From Sulfurimonas hydrogeniphila (lineage in GTDB: Bacteria > Campylobacterota > Campylobacteria > Campylobacterales > Sulfurimonadaceae): 64,000 nt of DNA. Each line of letters opens with the position of its first letter. Within the stretch, counting starts at the first letter, position 1. Shown here piece by piece: positions 16,413-23,994 of the stretch. The notes below the pieces were generated by a model. That model had not been told where the DNA came from. It ran no database searches and worked only from the letters and a program-made list of their open reading frames with translations. Location of the stretch: positions 124,001 through 188,000 of the forward strand of contig NZ_CP035534.1 in the NCBI RefSeq assembly GCF_009068765.1, written 5' to 3'. The position numbers and the translations under genes are program-made.

Positions 16413-17338
16413 CGTAAAAGTTTCCCAAACTCTTTGGTCTCCTCATATCGTAAAGCCGTTTCAATCACATAACGCAGTGTCAGCGGAATATTTTTTACAT
16501 ATCCCTCTTTGCCGTCACGCAAATGCAGACGCGAAAAAATCCCCAACACCTTTATATGCCGCTGCAGCCCCATAAAATCAAACCACTTTAAAAACTCTTC
16601 ATTGCTTACATGTAAACCCTTTTTACGGGCAAACAAAAGTGCCAGCGCCTCGATCTCTTTGCGCTCAAAAGAGATATAACAGTCTTTTAAAAGCGAAACC
16701 AGATCATAGGTGAGTGCCCCGCTCATGGCATCCTGATAATCAATTATACCGAGTTCATTTTTGCTTGTGAACATAATATTTCGCGAGTGAAAATCACGAT
16801 GTACAAAAATGTTTTGCGGCTGAGACAGTACAACACCGGATATCGCCTCAAGGGTAGAAGATATCAGCCTCTTTTGTTCTTTGTTTACATGTAAAGCAAG
16901 CTTTTTCTCCAAATACCACTCTTGCATTAAATCCATCTCTGTATGGAGAAATTTTTTGTCATACAGCGGCAGGTTTTTCGTATCGGCACTTTGCATTTGT
17001 ATTATTGCATCAATGGCTTTTTCATACAGGCTTTTAAAGTTTTCACGCTTGAGTACATCCAGCAGTTGCGTATCACCGAAATCTTCTAAAATAAGATATC
17101 CAAGAGAGAGATTTTTTGCAAGAATTTTTGGTGCTTTGACCTTTACATGTAAGAGTCTTGAAGTGATGTTTACAAAGGGTGACAAAGAGTGTTTTTCCAA
17201 AGAGGCATCCAGCAAAATAACAGAATGATTTTTATATGAAAGCCGATAATATTTTCTAAAACTTGCATCGGCAGAGGCAATATGTATGTCATAATCTTTA
17301 TAGGGAGTGGTTTGCAACCATGCTTTAATCTGCTGCAT
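16394..17338 (-). CDS. amgK: N-acetylmuramate/N-acetylglucosamine kinase AmgK
   Basis: A 314-residue aminoglycoside-phosphotransferase-fold kinase: FRKYYRL near the start, EDFGD, the catalytic loop VHRDFHSRNIM and metal-binding IIDYQDA. Together with murU and anmK next to it, this identifies AmgK, which phosphorylates MurNAc at the anomeric position in the cytoplasm. It overlaps the 3' end of anmK by 14 bp. Its C-terminal residues are encoded by the REP-like repeat, so its natural stop may have been replaced when the repeat arrived. It contains three copies of TTACATGTAA. Confidence 0.9.
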   Translation of the reverse strand: MQQIKAWLQTTPYKDYDIHIASADASFRKYYRLSYKNHSVILLDASLEKHSLSPFVNITSRLLHVKVKAPKILAKNLSLGYLILEDFGDTQLLDVLKRENFKSLYEKAIDAIIQMQSADTKNLPLYDKKFLHTEMDLMQEWYLEKKLALHVNKEQKRLISSTLEAISGVVLSQPQNIFVHRDFHSRNIMFTSKNELGIIDYQDAMSGALTYDLVSLLKDCYISFERKEIEALALLFARKKGLHVSNEEFLKWFDFMGLQRHIKVLGIFSRLHLRDGKEGYVKNIPLTLRYVIETALRYEETKEFGKLLRQLSPD

Positions 17339-18419
17339 AAATAGCTCCTGCTACGGAATCTTTTTGGGCACCGGTAACTTTGGCGAGGGCAAGCGGCTCT
17401 TTGTGCAGGCGTTTCTTTGCAAACCAGGCAAATGCCATGGCTTCTAAAAAATCACTGCTGATCCCGAGGGCATCGCTTGCAATTACTTTGGCGTGGCACA
17501 GTGTGCTGAGTCTTTGCATCAAAAAGCTGTTTTTTACGCCGCCGCCGCAAATTATGAGCTGTGTAGCCTGTGTGGCATTGACGTCATTGGCAATGGAGCG
17601 GGCGGTAAGTTCGAGCAGGGTTTTTTGTATCTGTGCATCGGATAAATGTGCAAAATTTTGCAGTTGTTGTTCAAGCCATGCGGCATTAAAATACTCTCTG
17701 CCCGTACTTTTTGGCGGTTTTTGCCTGAAATAGTCATCGTCAAGCATTGTTTTGAGCAGTTCTTCATCTGCTTCGCCGCTTTTTGCAAATGCTCCCTCTG
17801 CATCATAATTTTTCTGTTGAGTTTTTTGCATCCACACATCCATCAAAACATTCCCGCAGCCGACATCCCAACCGCCAAAAGTATCAAAAAGCAAAGAGAT
17901 ATTTGCCATCCCTCCGATGTTTAGCACCGCTCTGTTTTCTTGTGTATCTGCAAATAAAAATTGATGAAAAGCAGGAGCAAAAGGCGCTCCCTGACCGCCG
18001 TTGGCTATGTCTTTGCCTCTAAAATCAGCTACAGTCGTGATGCCTGTCTTGGCTGCAACGATGTTTGCGTTGCCTAGCTGCATGGAAAAAGGATACAAAG
18101 AATCAGGTTCGTGCCAAAGTGTCTGTCCGTGCAGACCGACGGCAACTATACTCTTTAGATGTAAAGCATTGCTTTTTATAAAATCATTGATACTCTCTGC
18201 AAAAAGAAGCCCGAGTCTGCTGTCACATTCTCCGATTTGTTTTAAAGTGGCAGAATTGGCTGCAAGTTTGAGAACTTCTTCTTTTAATTCGTCTGGAAAA
18301 GGATACTCCTGTGCCGCAAGGAGTTTGCAGTTTGCAGTATCTATTTCACACAGAGCAATGTCAATGCCGTCAAGACTTGTCCCGCTCATAACACCGATGT
18401 AGAGTTCTTTTTTTATCAT
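17325..18419 (-). CDS. anmK: anhydro-N-acetylmuramic acid kinase
   Basis: A 364-residue sugar kinase of the AnmK family: start ELYIGVMSGTSLDGIDIALCEI, GLHGQTLWHEP, DFRGKDIANGGQGAPFAPAFH and NIGGMANISLL are its hallmark segments, and the length is typical. It opens the anhydro ring and makes MurNAc-6-phosphate. AmgK needs MurNAc without that phosphate, so a phosphatase (MupP in Pseudomonas) is expected; none is in this cluster. The REP-like copy B lies upstream, separating anmK from the symporter gene by 305 bp. Confidence 0.95.
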   Translation of the reverse strand: MIKKELYIGVMSGTSLDGIDIALCEIDTANCKLLAAQEYPFPDELKEEVLKLAANSATLKQIGECDSRLGLLFAESINDFIKSNALHLKSIVAVGLHGQTLWHEPDSLYPFSMQLGNANIVAAKTGITTVADFRGKDIANGGQGAPFAPAFHQFLFADTQENRAVLNIGGMANISLLFDTFGGWDVGCGNVLMDVWMQKTQQKNYDAEGAFAKSGEADEELLKTMLDDDYFRQKPPKSTGREYFNAAWLEQQLQNFAHLSDAQIQKTLLELTARSIANDVNATQATQLIICGGGVKNSFLMQRLSTLCHAKVIASDALGISSDFLEAMAFAWFAKKRLHKEPLALAKVTGAQKDSVAGAIYAAD

Positions 18420-18486
18420 GTTTTTCCTGTTTCTTTTGATTATTATATCTATTTAGTAATAATTTTTTGTAACCTGGGCTCTAGTT

Positions 18487-18698
18487 TTGAAAGACACAAA
18501 GCCCGCACTACAGAAAAAATTTAGTTTTTTTCCAAGTCATGCTTTAGCATAGAAAGTATGTGTTCCAAAAAAAGCAAAAGAAACGAAAAAAAAGTTTCAA
18601 TACCATTAGGCTCTCAACGGCTTTTTCGGAACCCGTACTTCAGTGCGGGCTCAAAGTGTTAAAGTGCTGGCAACAGCCGGCACTGAAGTACCGGTTCC
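18487..18698. repeat. REP-like repeat, copy B (anmK-symporter gap)
   Basis: It occupies most of the 305-bp space between the symporter gene and anmK (18420-18724); nothing else was seen there. The left part matches copy A for about 80 bp. The right part holds hairpins CCCGTACT-TC-AGTGCGGG (near 18632) and, inverted, its cousin CCGGCACT-GA-AGTACCGG (near 18677). Compared with copy A the stem bases differ in pairs while the central ACTTCAGT is fixed, so the hairpin itself appears to be conserved. Confidence 0.8.
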
Positions 18699-18724
18699 AA
18701 GACGATACCAAGCTTTTGCTTAAG

Positions 18725-20239
18725 CTAATGGTTTATCCTTTTAGTTTGGGCTGTACTGCTTGCGAGAGTTGTATGCGAAGTATCTGTCTGCATAATCACA
18801 AAAGCAACCAAGGTTCCTAAAATCATCTGCCAGGCAAATCCTATATGAATGCTAAATACATAGGGCTGTAAGGCTAATACACTCACAAAGCCTCCGACAA
18901 GGGCAAAAGGAACGGTCGCGGCACTTCCTCTTGTTGTAAAAACCGCCGAGAAAAAGACGCCTAAAAGTCCGGTGTAGGCAAAGGTCATTACCCCCAGGGC
19001 AAAACTGACAAGGGAGAGTTCACTTTCTCTTTGCCAAAAATAACTCACAATTGCCATAAAAAAGAGAATAAATGCAAAGATAAGTACGGCATTTCGGGAA
19101 GCTTTTAAAAAATGTATTTCTTTCGTATGGGGATCTTTTTGCAATTTCCACGGTCGGTACAAATCTTCAACGGCGACAGAAGCCATGGCACCCAAAACAG
19201 AGTTTGTGCTTGAAAGTGCTGCGGCAATGGCACCGACTGTTACAAGCCCTCTCAGTCCTGAGGGCATTTCATTGAGGATGTAATACATAAAAACGGTAAT
19301 GCTCTCGCCTTGAAAATTCTGACTTACCGTATCCGTCTGGTAATGTACAAAAAGCAGTGCTCCGATGCCAAGAAAAAGCATGACAATGGGAATAGTCAAA
19401 ACAATGGAGAGAATGAGTGACTGCGCAGCTTCGTTTTTGTTTTTACAGCTGAGTACGCGCTGGGTCATGTCCTGATCAAGTCCGAAAGCGGCTATGTTTA
19501 AAAGCAGCCAACCGCTAAAAAGTGCCATCATACTGAACTTCCCATCAAGTGAATTATCTATTACATGTAACTTGTTATGTGCTTGCAGGATTGCTAAAAT
19601 ATCTATATTGTGCAAAGAGAGATACAAATACCAAAAAACTAAAAGACCGGCACCGACATAGGTAAGGGCTTGAATGATATCACTGAAGATGATGGACTTG
19701 ATACCGCCGAAGTAAGTGTAGGATAAAGCGCCTGCAATTAAAAGAGTGATGGCAACAAGCATATGAAAAAAGCCGATATCCAAAAAAAGTATCATACTCA
19801 CAGCCAGTGCGCCGATGTAGAGCCGTGCCCCGCTCGCCATAATGCGTCCAAGCAAAAACATGATGCCTGCCTGCTTTTTGGCACGTTCGCCGTAGCGTGT
19901 TTGTAAAAGTTCATAGACGGTGACAACTTTGTATTTGTAAAATTTCGGGACAAAAACAAGGCTGATAAATACAACAGCCACCAGCGCAGAAAAATAAAAC
20001 CCCAAAAAGGTAAAATCATGGACATAGGAAAATTCCGGAACACCCAAAAAAGTTGCAGCAGATTGAGAAGTAGCGATGATTGAGACGGCAACAGCGAACA
20101 TTGGCATAGTATTTGAGCTGACAAAATAGTCTCTTGAGGAACTGATTTTGAATTGGGAAAAGAGGTAGGAACTGATGGCGAGCACCAGAAAATAAGCACC
20201 AAAAACAAACCAGTCAAGAGAAGAAAACCCGCTACTCAT
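18725..20239 (-). CDS. sodium:solute symporter family transporter
   Basis: About 504 residues with 13-14 hydrophobic helices. The SSS-family pattern is visible: SSSRDYFVSSNTMP near the N-terminus, AATSQSAATFLGVPEFSY-like unwound first helix, and SSTNSVLGAMASVAVEDLY late in the protein. The ATG at 20239 overlaps the stop of the nagZ-ampD gene (ATGAGTAG), so the two are translationally coupled. From the context I infer import of a muropeptide sugar such as anhydro-MurNAc or GlcNAc, in place of AmpG. That substrate is not shown by the sequence. Confidence 0.85.
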   Translation of the reverse strand: MSSGFSSLDWFVFGAYFLVLAISSYLFSQFKISSSRDYFVSSNTMPMFAVAVSIIATSQSAATFLGVPEFSYVHDFTFLGFYFSALVAVVFISLVFVPKFYKYKVVTVYELLQTRYGERAKKQAGIMFLLGRIMASGARLYIGALAVSMILFLDIGFFHMLVAITLLIAGALSYTYFGGIKSIIFSDIIQALTYVGAGLLVFWYLYLSLHNIDILAILQAHNKLHVIDNSLDGKFSMMALFSGWLLLNIAAFGLDQDMTQRVLSCKNKNEAAQSLILSIVLTIPIVMLFLGIGALLFVHYQTDTVSQNFQGESITVFMYYILNEMPSGLRGLVTVGAIAAALSSTNSVLGAMASVAVEDLYRPWKLQKDPHTKEIHFLKASRNAVLIFAFILFFMAIVSYFWQRESELSLVSFALGVMTFAYTGLLGVFFSAVFTTRGSAATVPFALVGGFVSVLALQPYVFSIHIGFAWQMILGTLVAFVIMQTDTSHTTLASSTAQTKRINH

Positions 20240-21914
20240 CGGCACCTCTGAGATGCAGGTCTGGCACACCTGCTCTTACTTCCTGCATAAAAAGTACCCC
20301 GGGATCTGCTTTTTGGGTTCTGTACCCTGCATCATGTTCCAGCCAGAGGGGATTGTTTTGCATTTTTGTGTATTCGTAATGCCCGATGAGGTAGGCAATG
20401 TCAGGATATTGTTGTTTGAGATATTTTACAAGGGCAATGTTTGCACGTACCTGCGCATCTGTTAAATCCTCTTTTTTGTTTGCCTCACCGCCGACGTTTT
20501 CTATGCCGATACTTGAGTAGTTGAGTCCGATGACATGGCGTGCCATAACATCATCTGGCATCAGCTGGTAAATTGTTCCGTCTCGGTCCACCAAATAGTG
20601 TGCCGAGACATTCAATGCCGAGGCGTTTGCTATATCTTTTCTGTCAGAGAGCAGTTTTTGCGGATCAAGTCTGGCAAAACTTTTGTTTGCATCCATCACG
20701 GCAGTCCAGTGCAGAACAATTATTTTTGGCTTTATTTTTATCTCCTTTACATGTAAGCCGTAATGTTTTTGAATATATGCCCGCGTTAATGCTTTACGCT
20801 CTTTTTCAAATATGACAGGCTTTTGTACAAGTCTGTTTTTGAAATGCAGATTTGTGATTCGTGCATTGGATGCTATAATTTTGCTGAGCGGAATCTTTTT
20901 ATTTTTGACCTGCTTGAAAATAGTCTCAACTATCTCTTGCGTCGAATTGTGTGCAAGCTGATTGCCAAAGAGTAAAATATTCACCCCTGCATTGATTGCC
21001 AGAGTCAGGGCATCTTTGAGTGAATAATTTGCAGAGATAGCCTTCATCTGCATATCATCACTGATGATGACGCCCTGAAAGTGCAATCTGTTGCGTAAAA
21101 GTTCTGTATTTATTTTATAAGAGAGTGTTGCCGGATATTTGTCATCCAAATGTGCATTAAAGACATGTGCAGTCATAATTGCATCAGCCTTATGGGCTTT
21201 GATGAGGATTTTATAAGGCTCCAGTTCTTTTTTGCTCCAGGTATTTGTGATGTCGACAAACCCTTTATGGGAATCTCCGAGTGAGGAACCGTGCCCGGGA
21301 AAATGTTTTAAAACAGAAAGGACATTGTGGCGTGTCTGGGCGTCTATCATTGTCTGTGCATATTTTGCAACCTCTTTGGGATTGCTTCCGTAAGAACGCT
21401 CTAAGCCTACTATGACTTTGTTGTCTGGGTTGGTGCTTAAATCGAGTACGGGGGCAAAATTTACATTAATACCGCTGTTTTGGAGCATTTGAGCCTGAGC
21501 CTTGTAAATTTGCTGTGCTCTTTGTAAAGGCATACATGAAACGGCAGCAGCAGAGGGGATTTTGACAAAGCCGTATTGTGGTTTGAGCCTGCTGACCTTG
21601 CCGCCTTCCTGGTCGACGGCTATAAAAAGTGGTTTGTGTGCAAAATATTGTAAATGCCAGGTAAGTTTTTTCAGCTGATAGGGTGAGAGGATGTTTTTAA
21701 CTCTTTGTTTGTCTGTATAAAACCGGTCAAAGAGAATCACACCGCCCAAATCATACTTTTGTATATCTGAAACTATTTGGGACGTCGGTTCTACATAACT
21801 TTCATCAAAGCCGACAATCAGCATGCGCCCTATCATTTTTTTGAGTTGCGTATCTGTAGGCACTGTGGCATGAAGCGTTATGTAGAGACTTAAAAAAAGT
21901 AAAAAGATGCGCAT
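20232..21914 (-). CDS. exported NagZ-AmpD fusion: beta-N-acetylhexosaminidase plus muramoyl-alanine amidase
   Basis: A 560-residue two-enzyme protein. After a short signal peptide (about residues 1-16, ending LHA) comes a GH3/NagZ domain (about 20-370) with VDQEGGKVSRL, the NagZ loop KHFPGHGSSLGDSH (catalytic His/Asp dyad) and the nucleophile region VIISDDMQMKAI. It is followed by an Amidase_2/AmpD domain (about 395-550) with a Zn-ligand His in IIVLHWTA, His in LIGHYEY and Asp in QKADPG. NagZ and AmpD are normally separate cytoplasmic proteins in Gram-negative bacteria. Here both steps, removal of GlcNAc and of the peptide, would occur in the periplasm on one chain. The start is the first ATG. 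Confidence 0.88.
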   Translation of the reverse strand: MRIFLLFLSLYITLHATVPTDTQLKKMIGRMLIVGFDESYVEPTSQIVSDIQKYDLGGVILFDRFYTDKQRVKNILSPYQLKKLTWHLQYFAHKPLFIAVDQEGGKVSRLKPQYGFVKIPSAAAVSCMPLQRAQQIYKAQAQMLQNSGINVNFAPVLDLSTNPDNKVIVGLERSYGSNPKEVAKYAQTMIDAQTRHNVLSVLKHFPGHGSSLGDSHKGFVDITNTWSKKELEPYKILIKAHKADAIMTAHVFNAHLDDKYPATLSYKINTELLRNRLHFQGVIISDDMQMKAISANYSLKDALTLAINAGVNILLFGNQLAHNSTQEIVETIFKQVKNKKIPLSKIIASNARITNLHFKNRLVQKPVIFEKERKALTRAYIQKHYGLHVKEIKIKPKIIVLHWTAVMDANKSFARLDPQKLLSDRKDIANASALNVSAHYLVDRDGTIYQLMPDDVMARHVIGLNYSSIGIENVGGEANKKEDLTDAQVRANIALVKYLKQQYPDIAYLIGHYEYTKMQNNPLWLEHDAGYRTQKADPGVLFMQEVRAGVPDLHLRGADE

Positions 21915-21930
21915 TATAAGTAATCCTGAT

Positions 21931-22476
21931 TTAGATATGCTTTTGCAATACTCTATTTATATCATGAATAACATTAAACAAAAGTGATTTTGTATTTTCT
22001 TTTGTAATGGTGTGTGGTGCAAAATGGTCACTGACGACCTTTAAAATATGAAATTTTTCAATGGCAGGATTATGAACAACCGCCTCATAAAAACCAAAAC
22101 TTTCCATATCAACGGGTGTTTCGTGTTGTATTGCGGCTGCTTCGTCTTTACATGTAAGCGTATGTTTGTCAGCGCAAAAGGGATAAACGGTATTGTGATA
22201 GACTACAGTACCTATTTCTAAAAGTTCTCCGATTTTATGCTGCTTTGGTGCACCGCAGATACCGACATTGAGATAAATGTCTTCTTTTGTAATGTCAAAA
22301 TTGTCAATCAGCGTCTGCGTCGCAAGTCTGGCATTGTCAACCCCGATACCGCTGATAATGAGTCTGATATCTGTGTTTGTAAAAAGTGTATAGTTTTGCA
22401 GTTTGTTTTTTTTGAGTCTGTATTTGTCAACGAAGGCCTGAGCTTCAGGTTTGAGAGCGGTTACTATGTAGAGCAT
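21931..22476 (-). CDS. phosphorylase-superfamily nucleosidase (MTA/SAH nucleosidase-like)
   Basis: A 181-residue protein of the purine nucleoside phosphorylase/MTAN fold: it starts MLYIVTALKPEAQAFVDKY, has ISGIGVDNARLAT and NVGICGAP, and the substrate-binding segment VDMESFGFYEA, comparable to VDMEGAAIAQ of MTA/SAH nucleosidases. It is shorter than Mtn (about 230 residues), so the exact substrate is open. It precedes the nagZ-ampD fusion by 16 bp on the same strand and may be the first gene of that operon. Confidence 0.72.
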   Translation of the reverse strand: MLYIVTALKPEAQAFVDKYRLKKNKLQNYTLFTNTDIRLIISGIGVDNARLATQTLIDNFDITKEDIYLNVGICGAPKQHKIGELLEIGTVVYHNTVYPFCADKHTLTCKDEAAAIQHETPVDMESFGFYEAVVHNPAIEKFHILKVVSDHFAPHTITKENTKSLLFNVIHDINRVLQKHI

Positions 22477-22497
22477 AGTTTTTCTTTTTTATTTTTT

Positions 22498-22665
22498 AAG
22501 CCTAAACTATACAATAGGAATTTCTAAAATTTGTCTATGCTTGTGATGAAGGAGCGTTTAATAAAAATTTAAAGCTACCTAATTGGTAGTGTAAATTTTT
22601 AATGAATGTTACTTTGTTACAATGATAGATGAAGTTTTTAATTCTCTATTGTATAGTTTAGGCTT
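22498..22665. repeat. 168-bp segment with 20-bp perfect terminal inverted repeats
   Basis: AAGCCTAAACTATACAATAG at 22498-22517 is matched by its exact complement at 22646-22665, and weaker complementarity continues inward. The inside is AT-rich with no reading frame. It lies between the SRP RNA gene and the nucleosidase gene, with one arm abutting the SRP RNA 3' end. It looks like a small MITE-type element; no convincing target duplication is visible. Confidence 0.65.
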
Positions 22666-22670
22666 TAGGT

Positions 22671-22775
22671 GCCTCTCTCCAGATGGCTGCGGCACATAGC
22701 GTACTAAGGCGTGCTGCTGTATTCCTACCCTGACACATTACCTCAGTGCACCATTGCACAGGTCTAAAGAGAAGC
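22671..22775 (-). ncRNA. ffs: bacterial small signal recognition particle RNA (4.5S)
   Basis: On the minus strand the apical domain reads GTGTCAGGGTAGGAATACAG followed by CAGCAC, matching the conserved SRP domain IV (GTCAGG...GGAA...CAGCAG) that binds Ffh. The 5' end TCTCTTTAGA pairs with TCTGGAGAGA at the 3' end, closing one long hairpin of about 105 nt. A -10 TATAAT lies at 22787-22782, 7 bp before the proposed start. The ends are estimated from pairing and are good to a few bases. Confidence 0.88.
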
Positions 22776-22798
22776 GGTGAAATTATAGCAGATTTTTC

Positions 22799-23035
22799 TT
22801 AATCTTCTCTATATTTTGAAATGCCGCAGGGCTGATTTGGTGTTGGCGGGTGCTCTTTTAGGTAGGTTAAATCTTCTAAAGTCTGGTCAAGTACCCGTTT
22901 TTGCTGCAAAATCGGCAGCATCAGATTGTCTTTTTCATTGAGCGGAATACTCCAGTCGAGTAAAATCTTTTGTACTTCGTCATCGAGTTCTTTGAGGGCA
23001 TTTTTTATATGTTTTATGGAATTATCTATCATCAT
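22799..23035 (-). CDS. conserved small hypothetical protein
   Basis: From the ATG at 23035 this is a protein of about 78 residues ([20 protein letters not shown], later [31 protein letters not shown]) that is helical and charged, with no signal peptide. The open frame extends 27 codons further to 23116, but that part runs through the rpmI promoter and start and is rejected. It is divergent from rpmI and directly upstream of the SRP RNA. Function unknown. Confidence 0.6.
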   Translation of the reverse strand: MMIDNSIKHIKNALKELDDEVQKILLDWSIPLNEKDNLMLPILQQKRVLDQTLEDLTYLKEHPPTPNQPCGISKYRED

Positions 23036-23109
23036 GGCAGAAGTATAGCAAAATTTTAGAAAAGTTTGGGTATAATTGCACTTCCAAAATTTTACGAAAA
23101 GGATTATCG

Positions 23110-23304
23110 ATGCCAAAAATGAAATCGGTAAAAGGCGCTGTAAAGCGTTTTAAAGTGAAGAAGAACGGTCAGATCAAACGCGGAACAGCGTTTAGAAGCC
23201 ATATTCTTACAAAGCAGGATGCAAAAACTCGTCGTAAGCAACATGCTCCAAAAGTAGTTGCCAAGTCAGATGCAAAAAACATTAAGGAAATGATCGTTAG
23301 CTAG
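23110..23304 (+). CDS. rpmI: 50S ribosomal protein L35
   Basis: A 64-residue basic protein starting [20 protein letters not shown] after the Met, the standard L35 N-terminus (KMKTxxgaaKRFk-T-sGkik). Ribosome site AAAAGGA; -10 TATAAT at 23071-23076. It is followed by rplT, whereas infC lies 21 kb away after thrS, the split usual in Campylobacterota. Confidence 0.96.
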   Translation: MPKMKSVKGAVKRFKVKKNGQIKRGTAFRSHILTKQDAKTRRKQHAPKVVAKSDAKNIKEMIVS

Positions 23305-23324
23305 GCTAAGAGTATCATTAATCT

Positions 23325-23391
23325 CCAATTTTCAGTAATTGGGCAAGACCACCCGAGAGTGGCACCCTGACTACATGTAAAGTAGCTGGGT
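23325..23391 (+). promoter_or_regulatory. structured rpmI-rplT intercistronic leader
   Basis: The 107-bp gap before rplT folds into successive hairpins: CCAATT/AATTGG (23325-23342), CCAC/GTGG (23349-23362) and a two-part stem ACCC/GGGT plus CTAC/GTAG separated by a small internal loop (23364-23391). In E. coli and Bacillus, L20 represses its own operon by binding structured leader RNA. A similar L20 site here is an inference; there is no T-tract, so it is not a simple terminator. Confidence 0.4.
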
Positions 23392-23411
23392 AAAGAAACA
23401 AAAGGAAAGAT

Positions 23412-23771
23412 ATGCCAAGAGTTAAAACAGGTGTTGTTCGCAGAAGAAGACACAAAAAAATATTAAAATTAGCGAAAGGTTTTTACAGCGGTCGCCGTAA
23501 ACACTTCAGAAAAGCTAAAGAACAGATAGAACGCTCATTAATGTACGCGTTCCGTGACAGAAAGCAGAAAAAACGTGAATTCCGTAAACTATGGATTATC
23601 CGTATCAATGCTGCATGTCGTTTAAACGGTATGAACTACTCAACTTTTATGAACGGACTTCACAAGTCTGGTATCGAACTTGATCGTAAAATTCTTGCTG
23701 ATATGGCAATGAACGATGCGGCTGCATTTACTGCAGTTGTTAAAGCTTCTAAAGCTGCATTGGCAAAATAA
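23412..23771 (+). CDS. rplT: 50S ribosomal protein L20
   Basis: A 119-residue protein beginning [20 protein letters not shown] and containing [28 protein letters not shown] and [20 protein letters not shown], the classic L20 sequence. L20 assembles early into the large subunit and binds 23S rRNA. The ribosome site AAAGGAAAGAT lies just upstream. Confidence 0.97.
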   Translation: MPRVKTGVVRRRRHKKILKLAKGFYSGRRKHFRKAKEQIERSLMYAFRDRKQKKREFRKLWIIRINAACRLNGMNYSTFMNGLHKSGIELDRKILADMAMNDAAAFTAVVKASKAALAK

Positions 23772-23781
23772 CCTTCTATTT

Positions 23782-23802
23782 CAAAAGCCTTCAGGGCTTT
23801 TG
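23782..23802 (+). terminator. intrinsic terminator after rplT
   Basis: Stem CAAAAGCC / GGCTTTTG with a 5-base loop, followed by TTATTACTT; it ends the rpmI-rplT transcript. Confidence 0.75.
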
Positions 23803-23994
23803 TTATTACTTACATATTACTTACAATCTTCTCTACGCTATATTTCAAATCTTAAGTCAGTATAATAAAATATTATATTTTTAAACACTCTGAGTTTTTA
23901 ATATTGATTACACTTATCAGATACTGTTTAATTTTATTGTATATTGAATTTTTTTTTGATATAATCTTTAACTGTAAAAAAAAAGGATTATTTT

